Of a DNA stretch of 64,000 nucleotides, positions 54,175 to 64,000 are shown one piece after another. The DNA comes from Sabethes cyaneus (Eukaryota > Arthropoda > Insecta > Diptera > Culicidae): assembly GCF_943734655.1 (NCBI RefSeq), contig NC_071355.1, positions 11,946,768-12,010,767 on the forward strand, read 5' to 3'. The translations under genes and the position numbers were made by a program. Positions within the stretch are counted from its first letter, which is position 1; each line of letters opens with the position of its first letter. The notes under the pieces were generated by a model. The model saw nothing but the letters and a program-made list of their open reading frames with translations. It was not told the DNA's origin and did not search any database.

Positions 54175-54360
54175 AAAGAAAAGAAAAAACTTTTACCGAC
54201 TAAATTCCACTATTTAATATTTATTCGCGACAGATACGTATACGCTTTGAAATAAGACACTGATGAAGCCTGCACGTCGTAGGCGAACTACGTATCTGTT
54301 GCAAATAAATATTAAATAGTGGGATTCAATCGAAAAGTTTTTTCTTTTCTTTGATTTCAG
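54175..54360. repeat. Inverted pair of the AAGCCTGCACGTCGTAGGCG repeat
   Basis: Arm 54175-54240 (AAAAAACTTTTACCGACTAA, then ATTTATTCGCGACAGATACG) is the inverse of arm 54283-54350. The loop carries AAGACACTGATGAAGCCTGC. The right arm plus loop matches 45756-45880. It could fold into a roughly 65-bp-stem hairpin. Confidence 0.75.
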
Positions 54361-54803
54361 ATTTTAATTGTCATTTTGTTCACTTGCTGTTACTCACAAT
54401 TGTACAAGAAAAGCAAAAAGCGAAGAAAAGAAGTTAAATTAAGCATGTAGGTATAGTGGTATATAGGATTAAAAATACAAGTGAGTTGATTTTTCCAAAT
54501 AAATTTATACAAATTTCAAACAAATTTTGTGCATCAATAGATGCTCTTTTTAATCAATAGATACTAGAGCTTAGAAATGTTATATGAAAAATAGGAAGTA
54601 AACGTTGCACGGTAGTAATTTTGTAAGATTTGTTTTCGTTAGTGACATTTTAAAGGACAGGTGTCTTATGTCATGTATCATGTTTTAAGAAATAAATCAA
54701 AAATGACAAGCACTGGAAATCATATCGATCATATTTCCCATTCTCAAGCATGTTTGTGACGCAGCTTTTGCACTATTTTTCGACCTCATCTTGTTTTCCT
54801 AAC

Positions 54804-55233
54804 CCTCTAACATTGAAAAAAGGTTGCGATCAAGCTAATGATTATCTTTGCATGAAAGTACATTCAAAAGAAGCTTAAGTTTTGATTTTCATGCAAAAAT
54901 AATTATCTGAATGAGCGCCAGCTAAGAAAAAGTTCAATTTCTCTTTTTCATATCTAATGCTCTATTCAGTTATTTTTTCTAATTCAGATATATGTATTAC
55001 AAAATTGAAGCCAAGCAAACTAATAGTAAAATTTTTAGATTAATCATTTTGTTGTCGATATCCTTTTTCTTCAAAAGCGAAGTATAATAATAATTTTTCT
55101 GAACTCTTGTTTTTCAAAGATGCTAGCTTTTGTACGCATGGTATTAATATCAAAATATCAAAAAATCTGCTGTGAACACATATTTTATATAGTCAATTCA
55201 AAACAAGTTTCATATGTGGCTCTGAAGCCCGAA
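54804..55233. mobile_element. Diverged copy of the piggyBac-type MITE
   Basis: It starts CCCTCTAAC after CTAA and follows 1121-1600 through GCGATCAAGCTAATGA, TGAGCGCCAGCTAAGAAAAA and AGTTCAATTTCTCTTTTTCA. The right terminus is lost (similarity fades after TGTGGCTCTGAAGC). More decayed than the copy at 1121, so it is an older insertion. Confidence 0.75.
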
Positions 55234-55539
55234 AGTTAACGCCGACCGATTATAAAACTAAATAAGGTGTTACAAGTATTTACGCACCCAAGGAAAGAAA
55301 ATTTAATTATTCTACGCAATACGTTGAGAATTTTACTGGCAAATAAGGATTTTGAGGAATACGGAACGGATATTTAAAAATATAGTCAAGTTAATTATAA
55401 ATAGATGTTCCTGAGAAATTAAATAATGATTATTGTGGCAGTAGAAAGGCTAGGTCACGCCGCTAGGTGGATTAATTCGGGTTTTTTTTATAAAGTTACA
55501 CGTATTAGTTCATCAGCAAAAGGCCGTCACTGGCGAAGT

Positions 55540-55695
55540 TTAGAGGCATTACTTTAGGTGCAAGGATGCGAGGACGAATTGCATGCCAAATCATGTATTT
55601 TTGGCAAACTTTGACATCTGCTTTCTAAATGTCCTCAGGGACGTCGAACTTACAATGAGCTGTGAAGAACTGGATCCCTGGACTGGACGACTGTC
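55540..55695 (-). pseudogene. Fragment of an ITmD37E-type mariner transposase
   Basis: The minus strand gives FFTAHCKFDVPEDI, a stop, then KVCQKYMIWHAI. These match FFTAQHKFDVPEE and the following block in the larger remnant at 59906-60690. Only this short central piece is recognisable. Confidence 0.7.
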
Positions 55696-55959
55696 CGTAG
55701 ATTGTACCATAAAACATTATATTACTAAAAAATATTTCGAAACGACTCAACTAGGAGGAATGCATGTCGAATCGTAAAATGTCTGAAATTTATAAAAAAC
55801 CATTTTTCTACTATTTAAAAATTCTTATATTCTGGCCGCAAAATAATAATAAAAAATCAAAGATTGCTAATATATTTGTTGGACTTTTTTGACAAGTGCA
55901 TGGTATTTATTTGTTTCGTGATTATAAAAAAACAACTATAATTCCACCTTACTTTGGCT

Positions 55960-57841
55960 GGACCCCTCGTTTGTTTTCTTCTGCCTAATTCACACATTCA
56001 ACACGAAAGAAGAGGAATAAACTTGAGAGCGCAAGCACGAGCGAAAGAGAGCCATATGCCAACATATGTTACGGGCAGGCAGGGCACATCCGCGACCCAT
56101 TGAATGCATGGTACCTCCCGGCCCATCCCAACAGCAGCGGCATCGTAATATCTACGCTCCGTACAGATTTAATTTAACGACCATGCTACAACTTTGTGCG
56201 AGCGCGAGCAAATTGCAACTGTCATATATCTAGGGTGTCTGGTGCTGTCTGTAACCTGATTGTAATTTTAACTAATAAAAACCAAATTTAAATTTTAGCG
56301 AGTAATTAAAATCATTTGAAAGCATGTCAGCATTTTCAACCTATCATCCTAGAAAAAATAAACTCCTTGCTGCTTATGCCGACAACAGAAACATCTGCTA
56401 GGACAACAGCAAGCAATCACACACAAACGAAGCGCACTGTCAAAGCGAAATAGAAGAGAACCGAATTTTCCCATCACACAGAATGTTCTCCCGGTGGCAG
56501 TCACAGCACAGTCAGTCAGTATCGTGGTGAGACTTCCGTGGGGTGGATCGCACTCGAATTCGAATTCGCGCTTTGCACAGTAGTTCTTTCCTTTTACAAA
56601 AACCGTTACGCTTGCTTTGATTAGCACAATTATGTTTAGTGTTTAGAAGCTTGATTTATCTGAAGTGCCTTAAAGTTCAAGTCGGTCAAGTCCTAGTTTG
56701 GGTTTGTTTTTCTTAGTTTTCGGACCCAATCGCGTGTACCGAGTTTATCGGGATTTGTGGTTAGCACTTTTCGCACAGAGCAGAGCAGTTCGGCCATCGC
56801 AGCATCCGCGGAGCATGCGCATGGTAGTTTTTATCTCCCCTGCTGCTGCTGCTGCTGCTCTAAGTTAGTGTATATGGTACGGGATAGGAAATATCACCAC
56901 ACACTACACCGAGCATCTCGATACCACCACACGAGAAAACCACCCATTGAAGAGCATCGGGTGGTATACTGACCAGACCAGGGAAGAAGCCAACGAGACG
57001 CGTTTGTAATTTATTTTGCAGTGTGCTTTGAAACAGACAGGATTATAAATAATCTTGGATTAACGTGCCAAAAATTGCGCGCTTTAAACTGCAACAGGCG
57101 AGCTAAAGTCCGTCGGATCGCGGTCTAAAGTGTATCTTCAAAAACAAAATTGCTGCCGATCCCGTGTGCTGGGTGCTGCTAGGTGGTGTTGGTAAAATGT
57201 CGACAAAGTGCGAATTCTACGTTTATCAACAAAAGGGGACAGCTGCAGGCAGACTGTCCGTAGTGTAGTGGCATTTTGTGAAGTGATAAAAACAAATTTT
57301 ACAATACCTTTAGGTAATTTAACACAGGCAAGACAAGCCGTGAAGCGTGTGAATCAACGCTATCATTTAATCCTCCTGCAGCAGATTTTTGCTGGTGCGA
57401 TAAGGTGTTTCTAAACAAAACGGATGAAAAAGGATCACATCAGGACATAAAGGAAGAAAAAGTGATTCATCGCTCATACAGGCGCTTGTACGGATGATAC
57501 ATATAACAAGGGTATTTATTAATGAGCAGGATTTTCTGCTTGTTGCGGGTTCAAGGGCAGGAAGAGACACGTTTGCGCGTGGTCTATGCCGAAAATGAGC
57601 CCAAAGAAGTTTGAAGAAAATCAAGATAATTTTGTCGAATTCCTAGCAGAGATATTATATTTGAACGCTTAAAACATAGTGACAAATTATACAATTATTC
57701 ATCAGTCGATCACAAATTTTCCTGCAAGTTGATTATTGATAAGGGAATTTTGGCTAATTTCTTCAATTTTCACTTCCCGGAATCTCGTAACATGAATTGT
57801 TTGCCCTGTCTGTTTTCTCTCATTTCGTTTGATTTTGTTTC
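55960..57841 (+). other. UTR/promoter-like stretch upstream of a candidate exon
   Basis: Transposon-free, with higher GC, a short CTG run (56840-56858) and several short upstream frames. It resembles a long 5'UTR or promoter. A donor-like site, TTTAG then GTAATT, lies at 57313, and an acceptor, TTTTGTTTCAG, ends at 57841. The minus-strand frame 56349-56627 has no recognised domain. Confidence 0.35.
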
Positions 57842-57946
57842 AGTAAACAGAATGGCAGGGTCTCCTCATTCCAAGTGGTCCAAGAACGATCGAGATCAAG
57901 TTGATGCCCTGAAAGTAAAACGTGCTGAAAAATTGTGTACATAACT
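57842..57946 (+). CDS. Candidate exon with start codon, unrecognised host gene
   Basis: A strong acceptor (TTTGATTTTGTTTCAG, ending 57841) precedes TAAACAGA and an ATG at 57852. The frame reads MAGSPHSKWSKNDRDQVDAL then KVKRAEKLCT and stops at 57944. Either splicing occurs inside it (possible weak donors AAA-GTAAAA at 57912 or after AAATT at about 57931), making this the first coding exon of a longer gene, or it is a 30-codon chance frame. Composition is balanced and hydrophilic. No family recognised. It does not extend the frame of the 44110 exon. Confidence 0.35.
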
Positions 57947-58029
57947 ATTTCCTGTTTCCTGTGTAGATAACAAGTTCAAACAGTTTTAATGACATTTTAT
58001 TATAATTTTATTGATTTAAAATGATGTAA

Positions 58030-58830
58030 AAGTCAATATGTTTGGATTACGGTAGGAAAAAATTGATCTTTTTGTGGAAAGAAGATGATATAACTTTGTC
58101 AAATCTGGTCCGCAAATCTATTGGCTATTGGCGACAGTCGATGGAAAATGACTTAGGAAAGCACTTTGTAAGCGGTATTCAGGATTTCTTACAAGCGATA
58201 TTCGGTAGTTCTTACAATCACCTTGTCACCTTTCTTGTAGATAGGGCAAATAACCCCATAATTCCACTACTCCGGTAATCGTTCCGCATCCCAAATCAGG
58301 ACAATGAATTGATGTAAACAGCTAGCCAATTTGTCCGGGCCGATTTCAATAAGTTCTGCTTCAATGCCATCCTTTCCTGCTGCTCGAGTTTTTCGCACTT
58401 CTGCTCCTGCTGGTGGCGCTTCGTCTCCTGGAAAAGTCCGGTTTGTTGTTTCCGATCCTTTTTCTACGTACAGTTTGTACCCGCGCTGAGTTCTTGTCAT
58501 CCAATATCTCGCTCGGCTTGCACTCGTCAAACCATTCTTTTCATCGATTCGGTGCCACACAACCTAAGACGTTCTTCGCAATGCTCTCAATGACTGTTTT
58601 CACGGCATTTCAACAGTGCTCAAGAGGGGCTTCAATGTCCATCCAAACCTATATAAACGTTTGGATTCCACAGGGATTGATGTCTTCTTCGAAAGAAAAC
58701 CAAGAAAGACCGAAAAACAGGAGAAAGTCAGGATTTTTTTCACCGGGAAAAACGGGGGAAAATAGTTTGGAATATAGTTGGCTAGCCTACGCCGCCATTA
58801 GCCTCTAGGTCTGCCTTTTCTGCGCTGTCC
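58030..58830 (-). pseudogene. RTE-type non-LTR remnant, linker and RT start
   Basis: On the minus strand: KEWFDECKPSEILDDKNSAR (endonuclease-RT linker, about 58550-58490), then APPAGAEVRKTRAAGKDGIE and AELIEIGPDKLASCLHQFIV (58425-58310), then broken RT text to about 58040. The AAGKDGIEAELI block is a hallmark of this RTE group. Stops and frameshifts throughout. Confidence 0.82.
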
Positions 58831-59880
58831 CTGCAAATTCCAGTTGAGTTCTCCTCAAAATCTGTCCGATCGATCTCCACCTACGTTCTCGAATCTCTGT
58901 TTCGATCTAGCGCTGGCGATATCGACGATGAAGTTTCGAATTGGAAGTCTAAGTCTGAAACCACCAAACTCGAATGATGTATCCCATTCGAATCCAACAG
59001 TTAACGAAGACCTACGGTTGTCTCACAGGTAATAGAACGGATCTGACTTGAGCGCCGACCTTTCGTAGATCCAGAAGCATTAAACCAGCAGTTGTTGACA
59101 TTGAAAGGGATGGGGGTTGATTGATGGACGGTAGGTTCGATATAGGATAGGATGGGATCGGGATCGGTGGTTCTGGATTGTCGTTTCCGACTCTGTTCAC
59201 ACTTGCCTTGTCTCCACTTTTATTGATCCGGATTTTAGGATATACCGGTCAGTCGATTTCCTTCTCTTGGAATCGTTACAACATTATCAATCGGCATGGA
59301 ATCCAGCTTGCTACTGCCGAAGAGTACTTTAACAGTGGTACTGAGCAACATAATGCTGCTCTAAGTTCCCTTTCTTGGGGTCTTGGGGACCGTCACGCGC
59401 TTCTGAATTTGTTGGCATCCGACATCTGTACAGTCGGTCAGTAATTGGCCAGGCAAAACTCTGTCTTTGAACGGCATCTTTGCACTGGTCCTAACACCAC
59501 TAACGGGGTGAAAAATATCTACAATAAAGTGGATATATCCATTAGTAGCGGCTCTTTCTCCCTTCCCGGTTGGGCTCAGCAGGAATCCTGCTCTTCTCTA
59601 TTTTCGAGCCGCAGTATCACCTCGTGACCCGAGGTCTTAATAATAGGACCTGCTCAGATAATATCTTATGTCCCAGTCCCAGTTCAGTATTTGAGGCTTC
59701 AGAGCTAGCTTCTCTTACCAATTGAGCCAACTTGCCTTGCTGGGCAAGGGTCTGTGGTCACATTCTGCAATTCTGAATTTAAGGGTGCTCCACATAAAAA
59801 TGCATCACGTAAAAAACGGCGTAGAAAATTGCTTAGTTGACCGATCCTTTTCAAACTTTCAGGCAATAAAATCTAACCCA
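58831..59880. other. Unclassified interval
   Basis: Frames at 59178-59444 and 59445-59627 (plus) are open, serine/leucine-rich and without a recognisable domain. A GATCGGGATCGGTGG run lies near 59155. The stretch 59780-59880 is probably the non-coding 3' end of the mariner remnant that follows. Confidence 0.35.
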
Positions 59881-59905
59881 TTAGTAAGCTTTTAGCATAT
59901 TGATT

Positions 59906-60690
59906 TCATTCAACTTCAATATCATAACCGTATGCTCGGACCTTACGCTTAACTCCACGCATACGGTTCTGTACAATATCTGGCTGCAGCTTCTTCTGTA
60001 CGGAAACCCACTTTTTCTTCATATCTTCCTCAGATTTGACCTTCTTGGGATGCTTCCGTAGTGCCTGCTTCATGGCCCTGTATTTTTCGATGGGCTTTAG
60101 TTCCGGTGCATTGGGGGAAGGGAGTTCATGTCCTTGGGAACGAAAGTGAACCCGTTGGCTTCGTACCATTCCATCCTTTTTCCTTTGGCCAGAAGATCGT
60201 AGGCCCCTCGTGTTGTTTTAACAGAGGAAACATACGCTTCTGTAGACACTCCTTGCGGTAGATCTGCCCGTTTACAGTTCCGGTAGTCACGAACCGCGCA
60301 CTCCGTTTGTCACATGAGCAGATCGCTTACCAAATCATGTATTTCTGGACAAACTTTAAAAGTTTCTTCCTCCGGAACGTCAAACTTGTGCTGGGCGGTG
60401 AAAAACAGTAGCCCCGGAAGATCATCCATGATGAAACAATGAGGCTTCATCAGCATCTGGGTGTACAGTTTCCGGGTCCGTGACTTTCCCTCCATATTTT
60501 GCCGTTCGTCACGATTTGGAGCCGTCTGCTCTTTGTACGTATGCAGTCTCTCCCGGTTCTTGGCTTTCTAAACGAAAGATTGGACAGATTCAACTTTTTC
60601 GACACATCCCTGACCGAAGCATTGGGGTTCCGCTTAAACGCTTTCACGACACGCTTGTGATTCTGATCACCAGTAGAATATCCATTCTGA
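59906..60690 (-). pseudogene. ITmD37E-type mariner transposase, decayed
   Basis: Read from 60690 on the minus strand: VVKAFKRNPNASVRDVSKKL (helix-turn-helix region), MEGKSRTRKLYTQMLMKPHC, FIMDD (first catalytic aspartate), then LPGLLFFTAQHKFDVPEE, GPTIFWP and finally PNAPELKPIEKYRAMKQALR with the last acidic residue, ending VKRKVRAYGYDIEVE. About 11 residues after MDD are missing, FWPD has lost its Asp, and several frameshifts occur, so it is inactive. The N-terminal end is cut by the LOA-type element at about 60690. A second copy starts at 63929. Confidence 0.9.
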
Positions 60691-62888
60691 CCATTAAGAT
60701 GGAAACAATTAATGAAACTTTTAATATAAATATAAATAACAAATCAAGTGGGGGATCAGCGCTCAGGAGTGACCCTGACATCGATAAACCCCAAGAGGAA
60801 ACTGGCGATGCTGATATAATCAGTCAAATCCTAGGACCCAGTGGTGTTAACGGTGCAGGACTAAACCCAAAACAGCCCGGTCGTACAACAAATCATATAA
60901 AATTACAAAGAAAAAATGTTAAATTTGTCCAGGTGAATCTTCACCATGCAAAGGGAGCAACTGCTGTACTTTGTAGAAGGTTCACAGAAAGCAACCTGGA
61001 TGTAGAACTGATCCAGGAGCCGTGGACCTATAAAGGTAGGATGCAAGGAATTCCTACAAAGTCGTGTAAATTGATTTATGCCGAAGGTGAGCTCTCGCCA
61101 AGAGCTTTGGTAAGTGGAAACATAAGAAGTTTTCCAATTACAGAATTGATTACAAAAAATCTCACAGCAATAATGATGGAGGTTCCAACGATCCACGAAA
61201 GGACTGAAATTTGCGTTGCATCGGCATATTTTCCACGAGACGTGGGGACCTCCATCAGAAGTGGTAAATTTGGTTTCTTACTGCAAGAAATAAAACAAAG
61301 CACTTGTAATTGGATGTGATGCAAACGCCCATCACAATGTTTGGGCTAGAACAGATACCAATAACAGAGGTGAACTCCTTTTAGACTTCATATCATCAAA
61401 TGATATAGATATATGCAATAAAGGGGAAAAGCCAACTTTTGTAAACGCAATAAGGCAAGAAGTACTTGACTTAACACTATGCAGTCCAACGATGACTGAT
61501 AAAATAAAAAATTAGCACGTATCGAATGATGAATCTTTGTCCGATCACAAGCAAATCATATTTGATTACGAAGCTAATCAGCAACTTAAGGAAATTATAA
61601 GAGATCCCAGGAAAACAAACTTTGATCAGTATAATTTGAAACTGAAGGTTGGAGTCAAAAACTTGAAAGGCTGGTCAAAGACATGTAAAGAACTTGAGGA
61701 CAACTCAAAACAACTTTCAAACCTGATCCAACAAGCTTATCACGAAAGCTATCCTGCAAAGGAACGCTCTACGAACAGAGATGTACCTTAGTGGAACAAA
61801 ACTTTGGAGACATTTAGAAAGAAAACTCGGAAATTATTTAACCGCGCAAAAAGAACACAACAGTGGGAGGAGTATAAACAAACTCTCACTGTCTATAATA
61901 GGGAAATCCGAAGATCAAAGAGGATGCACTGGAGGCACACATGTGAAAACATTGAAAATACTTCAGCAACTGCTAGATTGCAGAAAATCCTCGCTAAAGA
62001 TCATTCTAATGGGTTAGGTACTTTGAAAAAAGAGGATGGCTCTTTTACTAACTCAACTCAACATTAGTGTTACTGATGAAAACACATTTTCCCTGTTCAA
62101 TCATTAATACATGCGGAGACCAAAGTGCACCGACATTGAGAACTGTAAATCTTGAAACCAGGACAGACATTCACGAAATAGCGAGTGAAATGACTGGGTT
62201 AGATAGAAACAGGAATGATGCTTGTACTTTGGCCAAAAAATTTTTTACAGGAAGCAAGGTTGAATGGGCGATTGACACTTTTGAACCCTTCAAATCACCG
62301 GGTAGGGATGGAATTTTTCCTGTACTACTACAGAAGGGTAAGGCGTTTTTAACACCTATTCTAACAAACCTTTTTCAATCAAGCCTGAATAATAAGAAGG
62401 ATAAGACTTCACCAAAACCCTTCAGGCCGATAAGCTTATTGTCCGTTGTGTTAAAAACAATGGAAAAAATAATTGATGAGCATATAAAATCATCATATTT
62501 AGCCAAAGATCCTTTGAGCGAATATCAATTCGCATATCAAAAAGGCAAATCTTCAATAACAGCAGTACAAACTGTTGTAAAATAACTAGAAAAGTCTATT
62601 GAAACGAAAGAAATTTCACTAGGTGCCTTCCTTGACATAGAAGGCGCATTTGATAATTCATCTCATAATTCAATGATTACGGCTATGACGAAATGTGGTT
62701 TCGATATATCCATTATCGACTGGATTAGCGAAATGTTATCAAAAAGGGAAACATCAGCAAGCCTTCCAAGCTCATCTATAAGCGTTAGAGCTGTAAAATG
62801 TTGCCTACAAGGAGGCGTAATATCACCTCTATTGTGGTCTCTAATAGTTGATGATCATCGTCAAAAGTTGACGGCGCTAGGCTTTGTA
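60690..62888 (+). pseudogene. LOA/R1-type non-LTR retrotransposon, EN and RT, 3' truncated
   Basis: From METINETF (60700) the plus strand gives a pre-EN region. The endonuclease follows with VQVNLHHAKGATAVL, LIQEPWTYKGRM, ICVASAYFPRD, IGCDANAHHNVW (frameshifted) and SDHKQIIFDYE. RT follows with SPGRDGIFPVLL (62290), PFRPISLLSVVLK, AYQKGKSSITAVQTVV-stop, DIEGAFDN (motif A, 62634) and LQGGVISPLLWSLIVDD (motif B). It stops at LGFVI just before the FADD box because a CAGGG-ended element begins at 62896. About five frameshifts or stops. The first 70 codons of the 60480-61319 frame are antisense mariner, not part of the element. Confidence 0.9.
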
Positions 62889-62895
62889 ATAATTG

Positions 62896-63928
62896 CAGGG
62901 TGGCAACTACCTGAAAAAAACCTGGAAAACTTGGAATTGTCAGGGAATTTGAAATTACGTGGAATTACGTGGATTCATTGAGTAGTCAAGAACACTTAGA
63001 AATAGATAAAGAAGTACGACACACAAGCGATAGATTGAGTTATCGATAATTAGTTCAGTGTTTTGCAAAGGGCCTTATTCTGCGAGGCAAGTGAAGTGAT
63101 ATAACAAATTTAGTTTGCACTCACTTTGCACGTTTCGTTTGGCGTCGAATCGAATGACATTGAAGTTTCAGGACGGACATTTTGCGGCATGTGACACAAT
63201 TCGCAGAACATCGAAGTAAATGCCAGTGGTACCGCAGCGAAATTCGGTTTTCGAGAAAAATGTTGGAGAAATTCCACTGACTCACGGCAGTACATAAACT
63301 TGCTATACTGTTGTAACAAGTTGTAACCGAAATGCGGGTGTAGCGACCAAAATGCGAAGGTAGCTTCCACGTTACGAATTTTTGGCTCTATCTTGGACCC
63401 GGAAGAGTAAATCCCGATCAATCCATGCAAAGTGAAATAAGCCGCGTTGGTCAGAAAGTAGAACAGCCACCAGCGAAATTAAAAATTAGCTCAATTAAAC
63501 TGCTTTTTTGCATGGCTTATGGCTCGAAGAACGAAAATTAAACATACGAACATTTCCGCGTGGCTGGCAGGAAAAGCACCACGGCGGGTTCGAGAGCTAG
63601 CCGCAGTGGGTACTAAAACTCCGCTTGCGCCTGAGTTTGTGAATAAACTTGCGTGGGAAAAATAATAGATGAGGAACTCACGGGAGGAGTGTAATTTGCT
63701 GGCCGGCAGAATAAGGGAAAGTGATTGAAGAATTCGCCTAGGGAAATAGAGTAGGTGGGGAAATTTTTCTCAATACCTCGTAGATTGATAAACAATTCAA
63801 ATATCAATGATCGAAATACATTTTCAGTTAAAATTATATCGCAATATGAAACCTAGAATTTTATTAAACACCGGGAAAAACCTGGAAGAATCAGGGAATT
63901 TGGTTTTTCGTATCCAGTTGCCACCCTG
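62896..63928. mobile_element. 1.03-kb CAGGG-ended element (hAT-like MITE)
   Basis: Termini CAGGGTGGCAACT (62896) and AGTTGCCACCCTG (ending 63928) are a perfect 13-bp inverted pair. Internally, direct subterminal repeats occur: AAACCTGGAAAACTTGGAAT then TCAGGGAATTT at 62918-62952, and AAACCTGGAAGAATCAGGGA at 63878-63897. CAGGG ends suggest hAT. The flanks do not duplicate (AATAATTG versus GACTTGGA): the left flank is LOA-type LINE and the right is mariner, so the locus has been rearranged. Confidence 0.75.
63060..63830 (-). other. Interior of the CAGGG element with a 106-residue open frame
   Basis: A minus-strand frame (63430-63110) is free of low-complexity bias but has no recognised transposase motif. 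TTATTCTGCGAGGCAAGTGA at 63075 looks like part of another dispersed repeat. Function unknown; probably captured or nested sequence. Confidence 0.35.
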
Positions 63929-64000
63929 GACTTGGACAGATTCAACTTTTTGGCCACATCCCTGACTGAAACATTGGGATTCCGCTTAAACGCTTTCACG
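63929..64000 (-). pseudogene. Second ITmD37E-type mariner copy, truncated by the window end
   Basis: The minus strand encodes VKAFKRNPNVSVRDVAKKLN then LSKS, the same helix-turn-helix segment as in 60660-60575, with a few substitutions and no stop in the visible part. It is cut at its C-terminal side by the CAGGG element and continues beyond the window. Confidence 0.8.

Noticed and set aside
53116..54217. THTHTH, HTYIHTYI and MYVCMYVC open frames
   Set aside because: Translations of GT and TGTA microsatellites.
44110..57946. The exons at 44110 and 57842 as consecutive exons of one gene
   Set aside because: Joining them in the required phase (exon 1 ends in phase 2) reaches a stop codon after about 20 residues; separate transcripts or alternative starts remain possible.
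60480..61319. A single 279-residue gene
   Set aside because: The first 70 or so codons are antisense to the mariner remnant and the rest is the LOA-type endonuclease; it is a chimera across an insertion junction.

Overview
This is a eukaryotic, AT-rich, transposon-saturated window, most plausibly from a mosquito (Culicidae). I base that on the repeat complement: RTE-, CR1/Jockey- and LOA-type non-LTR retrotransposons, ITmD37E-type mariner transposase, a tRNA-derived SINE, a GTGT-containing dispersed repeat, GACGTAGGACTACGTC-ended elements, many TA- and TTAA-flanked MITEs, and a Helitron ending in CTAG. Apart from the mariner and retroelement remnants, these names come from remembered family features, not from a search. 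There are no bacterial genes, no CRISPR array, no rRNA and no convincing tRNA gene. Nearly every long open frame is a retroelement remnant or a low-complexity artefact. Only two short exons look like host genes.

Layout. 1-1960: decayed CR1/Jockey-type reverse transcriptase split by a 524-bp piggyBac-type MITE. 3.3-6.7 kb, 14.4-15.7 kb, 17.2-21.0 kb and 26.1-30.0 kb: a composite degenerate repeat made of a GAAATTGGACTTG-like block followed by pyrimidine tracts with a recurring CCCGTTTTT motif, always on the same strand; one branch expands into a 1.8-kb minisatellite. 10.39-10.56 kb: a 7-bp GACCAGC array. 11.3-12.8 kb: a long-TIR element. 15.7-17.2 kb: a Helitron helicase remnant flanked by inverted GGCCGAA-rich tracts. 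27.6-29.3 kb: a long-TIR element carrying an inactivated Tc1/mariner. 30.6-31.3 kb and 35.6-37.2 kb: CR1/Jockey-type and RTE-type remnants on the minus strand. 38.4-43.2 kb: a dense run of small TIR elements plus a 686-bp tandem duplication, ending just upstream of a promoter-like region and first coding exon (44110-44207, plus strand). 44.5-46.9 kb: RTE, RNase H and SINE remnants. 47.05-51.6 kb: a nest of insertions up to five levels deep, resolvable from target-site duplications. 51.6-54.4 kb: a foldback element, the GTGT repeat and microsatellites. 56-57.9 kb: 5'UTR-like sequence and a second candidate exon. 58.0-64.0 kb: RTE, mariner and LOA-type remnants and a CAGGG-ended element.

There is no pathway or operon. 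The window reads as intergenic and intronic sequence built by repeated insertion, probably around the 5' end of one or two long-intron genes. The most informative signals are the nested-insertion chronology at 47-51.6 kb, a MITE family with a 6-bp CANNTG target duplication, and the strand-consistent composite pyrimidine repeat.
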